NCBI RefSeq assembly: GCF_050908995.1 | Contig: NC_135121.1 | Coordinates: forward strand, 10,230,001 to 10,294,000 | Origin: Andrena cerasifolii | Taxonomy: Eukaryota; Arthropoda; Insecta; Hymenoptera; Andrenidae | Direction: 5' to 3' | DNA length: 64,000 bases | Shown: one piece after another, positions 59,552 through 64,000 of the stretch | How the letters are laid out: every line of letters starts with the position of its first letter | Position numbering within the stretch: position 1 is the stretch's first letter | Notes under the pieces: model-generated | Told to the model about the DNA's origin: nothing | Database searches by the model: none | The model's input: only the letters and a program-made list of their open reading frames with translations | Made by a program: the position numbers and the translations under genes

Positions 59552-62500
59552 TCCTTCAAATTCTAAGGTTTCAAGATACCATAAAAATGTGCAGGGCGAT
59601 TCTCGCAAAAGATCGAAGTAATCCCGACGGATCGACGCGCATAGAAGAATGAATTTAGCAAAGGCCGCGACGAGCAGCGATCCTCGTGACTTTTTCCTGC
59701 GGTCAATATTACTCACGTTTCGTCCACATTATCCTTTCGCTACGGTCGACTACGAAGCGGAGGAGACGACGGTTTCAGGTGACAGCAGTCGTTTCCCCGT
59801 GTCGCGAGCCGTCCGCGAATCTCTCCGCCGAGAGAGACTCTCCGCCGCTCGAGATATGCTCGTGGGACCAGGGGGTAGGGGAGGCGTTAAACGCACGCCG
59901 CGATTAATATTTAAGGCACGGCTCGGCCGCGGTTTTTCGCAACCGATGAATAAATGTAACAGTTTTAGCTGCACGCTTTCGCCATGCCAGAAGCGGGATC
60001 GGAGCCACGGGGACGTAAAAACGCGACGCGCCTTCGAAAAAAATCTAACGTCCCTCTCTGCCATTTCCCCCATTTTCTCGTGTCGCCGACTTTCACCTGG
60101 CGCGAGCTTAAATGCACGGCAACGGGGGCATTGTTTGCACGATCAAATTATGGGGTAGACGGCGGAGCGTTTATGTAACTCTCGCGTTTCGAGTTCGCCC
60201 GCGAAAGTTCCAAGAGATAGTCGCTCGTAAAATCCGGGGCCCCGCGAGGAATTACGTTATCGTTGAAAAACGATCGCCCCTCGTCGTTTCTTTTCCGCGC
60301 AACGCCTCTCGTCGCCACTTGGCCTAGCAGTTCCTTCACTCCTTCATTACATAGGTGTACCTCGTTACGTCCTGTCTTTTCTGCTCATCTTTCTTAATAA
60401 TTGTCTCTCCATACGCGTCAATCCCAGTGGCGGCTTAAGATAGAAAAAAAGGAATGCCGTGCACATCTCTAGTAGTTGTTCGGAAACATTGCTCGCCTTT
60501 CATTTGCGCGATTCGATTCAAATTTCAATCGGAATCCCCTGAATTGTCTCCATCGCTCGGTAAGAGAAAAGTGCTGAGAAACGAGTGTGATGGAAAATAG
60601 TTCTCGCGGCCGTCGTTTGGGAACGCGAGGAAGAGGAGTACAGTTAAAATAGAGATCGGGATTTTTCAGCGCGGTATAATTCCCCAGGGTTTTTTTTCCT
60701 ACAGCCGGGCGGTCCGGTCCGTGGCATTTCCTGGTTGCGATCGATCAATTCGTAGCAAGATATCGATAAACCCTCGCTAGTAGAAACGATCCTTGTAAAG
60801 AGTAATCAGACGAGATCTGGGATCGAGATCCCTCCGCTTACATAACGTCCAGCCCATCCAGAGGAGAAGAGAGATCTTTGTCGTTTGGTTAAACATCCCG
60901 CTCTAACGACCGACCCACCTCCCCCTCGCCGCCCTGGCCTATCCGATCCCGCTGGAGAGACCGTTCGACGAATCGAGGATATTCAGAAACGATCACCGAC
61001 GTGGATATCCGCGGATCGATACGCCTGCTTTCGAGCACTGCTCCCGAAGCCGATTTTAAAGGAAAATCGGATCCCACGGTACATAACGTGACCAAGTACC
61101 ATTAGGAATCAATGCGCAAGGTTCCCATTAGAAGTGTATCGCTTTAACACCTGGATACCTTTCTTCGAGCGGTACAGATGCCCATGTTCAAAGGCCAATT
61201 ACGTTGTTTACGATAGAAAATTAATTCGGAACAAGTAATAGTTACATAATATAGTGATGGCATTTAAGGGGGTATTCCACTTCGAACGGTCGAATAATTA
61301 TTAAGCTATTTTTAAAGATTTTTGTCTCAGTAGATACAACATATAATGAAATAAATCTTTTTGGCATTTATTATTTATTAAGCTACTCTTATATTATACC
61401 AAAAAAATTAAAAAGTTTGTAGTTTGAAAAATGGTTCGGCTCTCCACGGCCTTCGATTACCGTGCGAAACAATGGAAACGAAGTTTCCTCGGTCCCGGCG
61501 ACAGCCAGTCCGTTTCCAGCGGCTGTGACGCGAGCATTATCTAACTGGCTCGGTCTGCGCCGGAGAAAATCTCCCTGTTCCCTTCCCCCCGTGCCTAAGT
61601 AACCCACTAAACTACAAGAGCGTCGGGGAACGAGGACAATGGATCCTCGAGAGTCGCAAACATCGCTGAGCTCCAGCCTCGCGCGTGCAACCAATTGCAT
61701 TATGGAGAAAGCTAGCCTCTCGCCCAGGACTCGCCTTCCTACCCTCTCCACCCCTCGCCGTCGGCCCCTCCACTTATCCCTCTCCCGTCCCTGGTATCTG
61801 CGATTGCTATTATGTCGCAGCGGAGGGTTGGAAAAAGCGTCGGCGTTGAAGAGAGTCGTGTAAAAGAGGTGTCTGCCCCTCCGGTCTGCAGTTCATGGGT
61901 GCAGACAGTGAAAAAAGGGGAAGTTTTGTAATTACTTAAAAGAAAACTGTTCGATGGTATCATGGAAGGATTGCGGTGTCATTCAAGGGGTGCCGAAGCG
62001 ATCGATTTACCAAGAGACTTTGAATCGGGGGAGTTTTGTCAATGTACTGTCAAAGTTTTGTGAATATTGATGGAATGCAGTTGGCCGACTGGTGGCAGGG
62101 AAGAAGATTGCGCGATCTGTAGCCTGCACTTTGCGGGTTCTACTGGTGATGTTTAGAAAGAAGGAAACTGGAAAAAGTTCGACGGTTTCCCACGTGAAGT
62201 CGTAAGAAAGTCGTAGTAAAGGCTGGCCCCGCAGCGCCCGAAGTAGAATCAGACTGGCATCGGGCAGACAGATCGTTTCGAGACGCGTCGATTCACCTTT
62301 CTCCTTTCCCGAAGCGGACCGCGGACAGAAATATGTCGTGTAAATGGCAACCAAGGCTCGTGTAAACGGTCCCATGCGGAAGGTGATACAGGGGATCGGT
62401 CACTCGCCACTTAACCCCGCGGATCAGGAAGTCGTTTTCTATTTACCCGACGAGCGCCGCGTGAAAGGGAATATCGAGAGTGAACGCGGATCGTTGGACG

Positions 62501-63299
62501 AAGGGAGAGTAACCGCGCGGCAACGGTGAAAACATTAATTGCCCTCGGGTGCCGCGCGTTTCTGCAAATCCCCTGACAACCTCCGGGAAGGGAAGCAGCT
62601 CTGGCTTCTCTCCTAGCCTCTGCGAAAGCGATATATAAAACCTCCGTAGCTTATAATGGTATCCCCTCGAAATTCCATATATTCATCGAGCACCACTGAA
62701 GGTTCAAGCTAAAGAGCGAAGGAGGAAGGAACCCGACACGAGTCGGGGGAATTCGAAAAATGAATCGATAAACACTCACGGAAGACCAGGGACACGACAC
62801 GAGCATCCTATTAGACCCGCGAGGAAATTCCATCAAACCGCCGCGGCCACCTTTCCCCACGCTTCCAGGTAGTAACAGCGTGGCGAGCAGCGCGGATTAT
62901 GTTTCGTGTAAATAGCATTACACGAGATCAGTCACTCGGCGAGTGTACCACGGGCGCATTCAATGCAAACGTCTGCATTATTTGACCAAGCGTGGCTCGA
63001 TCGAGCGGACTGCGTTCGTCGCGAGGCTTGTCAGCTGCACGCCGCTAGCACAGCATCCACGACGACTCGGGGAGCAGATGCAGGCACGTCAGACAATTCC
63101 TGCCGCGTGCATCCGCGACTCGTGTGTACAGGCCGTCCAAAAATCAGCGTCGCTCACGAATAAACGTGAACGGAACGTGTACTCCAAGGGATGCCTTTTT
63201 TTAAACACTCTGTACACGCTGGATTACCTTCGTTCTAATTACTATCAGTAAAGCTGATTAAATAGTTTCACTGTAGAATCACGGTTCTCCGAAGACCAC
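59552..63299. other. noncoding, no supported feature
   Basis: Unique sequence except for the possible transposon end at 61266. Confidence 0.55.
61266..61430. mobile_element. probable solitary end of a TTAA element
   Basis: TTAAGGGGGTATTCCACTTC resembles the left termini of the other TTAA elements and opens an AT-rich stretch to about 61430. No opposite terminus is seen. Confidence 0.3.
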
Positions 63300-63307
63300 C
63301 CTTGAAT

Positions 63308-63536
63308 CAGAGTTGGGCGAAATGTAATCTAATTACAAATTACAAAGTACGATTAAACTGTAATTGTGTAATTGATTACACATTATTTTCTGTAATTGTT
63401 CATTTAGATAGTTGACAAAACCAAATGGTCAACTAGTTAAATTAACAATTACAGAAAATAATGTGTAATCAATTGCACAATTACAGTTTAATCGTACTTT
63501 GTAATTTGTAATTAGATTACAGTTTGCTCAAATCTG
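63308..63536. mobile_element. hAT-type MITE with perfect 8-bp target duplication (229 bp)
   Basis: CCTTGAAT lies on both sides (63300-63307, 63537-63544). Ends are CAGAGTTGGGC and, inverted, CAGATTTGAGC. Behind them, arms of about 95 bp match almost perfectly (AATCTAATTACAAATTACAA and onward). 8-bp duplication with CAG...CTG ends is typical of hAT. Same family as 5739-6424. Confidence 0.9.
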
Positions 63537-63544
63537 CCTTGAAT

Positions 63545-64000
63545 TCATTTTTAAACATTGTCTCCAACGAAACAAGTGACAGGGTAAACCAACCAGTGAA
63601 TGACGGAATTGTTGAATCTATGGATCTTTGAGATTAATACTTGAATATATTTATGTATAAAAACAAAACAACTGTTGAAATTGCATTTAAATTTATTTTT
63701 CTTGAAATTTCTACAAAAATAATTACTTATTCTTATCATAATTCCAGCAATGCTCCTACTACACGTTCCCAGTCGCTCCTTTCCCTTACATCACGCATCG
63801 AAGTTGCAAGCTTCATTTTCCTATCATTCTGCTCGCTACTACAACTATCTTGCTCTAGAGATTCGCTCCCTTCCTACTATATCCTCGTTCAAGCGCGCCG
63901 CTGCCTCCTATATACGCACATAACATGCGTAAGTCTAATTCTAGATGGCAATAATATTTTAAAACTTTTTCTTTCTTCTCCTCTTTTCGTAATTTTTATT
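63545..64000. other. AT-rich noncoding end of window
   Basis: Low-GC sequence with TCCTAC-rich pyrimidine stretches. Nothing identifiable. Confidence 0.5.

Noticed and set aside
1..64000. CRISPR arrays, operons, integrons or phage features
   Set aside because: Sequence is eukaryotic. No regularly spaced direct repeats of CRISPR type and no prokaryotic gene layout.

Overview
This is a eukaryotic, almost certainly insect, window. It holds one well-supported protein-coding exon, many short inverted-repeat DNA transposons, no operons and no rRNA or tRNA genes that I can defend. Unique sequence is GC-moderate and rich in CpG, and it is interrupted by AT-rich islands that are mostly non-autonomous transposons. 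With a serrano/GAREM-type CABIT gene, this fits a hymenopteran (bee, ant or wasp). That placement is inference, and no species is claimed.

The main gene is on the minus strand at about 20.16-22.09 kb. One large exon carries a CABIT domain, a poly-His run, a tyrosine-rich acidic motif and proline/basic C-terminal segments. I read it as the insect GAREM-family gene serrano (sano). Its 5' edge has a clean branch point and acceptor at 22094/22095. The start codon is 142 nt into the exon, after a 14-codon upstream ORF, so the promoter and first exon must lie at higher coordinates. About 29 kb upstream on the same strand (51279-51308) is a 30-nt segment with branch point, pyrimidine tract, AG and GTGAGT donor, an excellent microexon candidate. 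The simplest model is that much of 22-64 kb is upstream intron or intergenic DNA of this gene or an overlapping one.

0-20 kb: a 150-bp tandem array (1.02-1.64 kb); two possible minus-strand exons of an unknown gene (4.1-4.6 kb); a hAT-type MITE (5.7-6.4 kb); a TTAA-flanked element (12.3-13.0 kb); a 606-bp foldback element (14.8-15.4 kb); then a compact regulatory-looking stretch with an E-box/CRE/E-box cluster (18.29-18.33 kb), an ATT microsatellite, and six GGAANNTTCC palindromes in 130 bp (18.90-19.03 kb).

22-64 kb: mostly unannotatable noncoding DNA with at least a dozen inserted elements. These include a two-module repeat present twice with one module inverted (22.2-23.1 and 30.9-31.7 kb), two CACWGTG-ended elements resembling Transib, two more foldback copies, a PIF/Harbinger-like MITE, three further TTAA elements, a long hairpin at 52.2 kb and a second hAT MITE with a perfect 8-bp duplication. 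Several short local duplications (32.75, 35.7/37.0, 38.0/38.6 and 54.0/54.8 kb) match none of these families. Most long open frames elsewhere have no recognisable protein features and look like chance products of GC-rich sequence.
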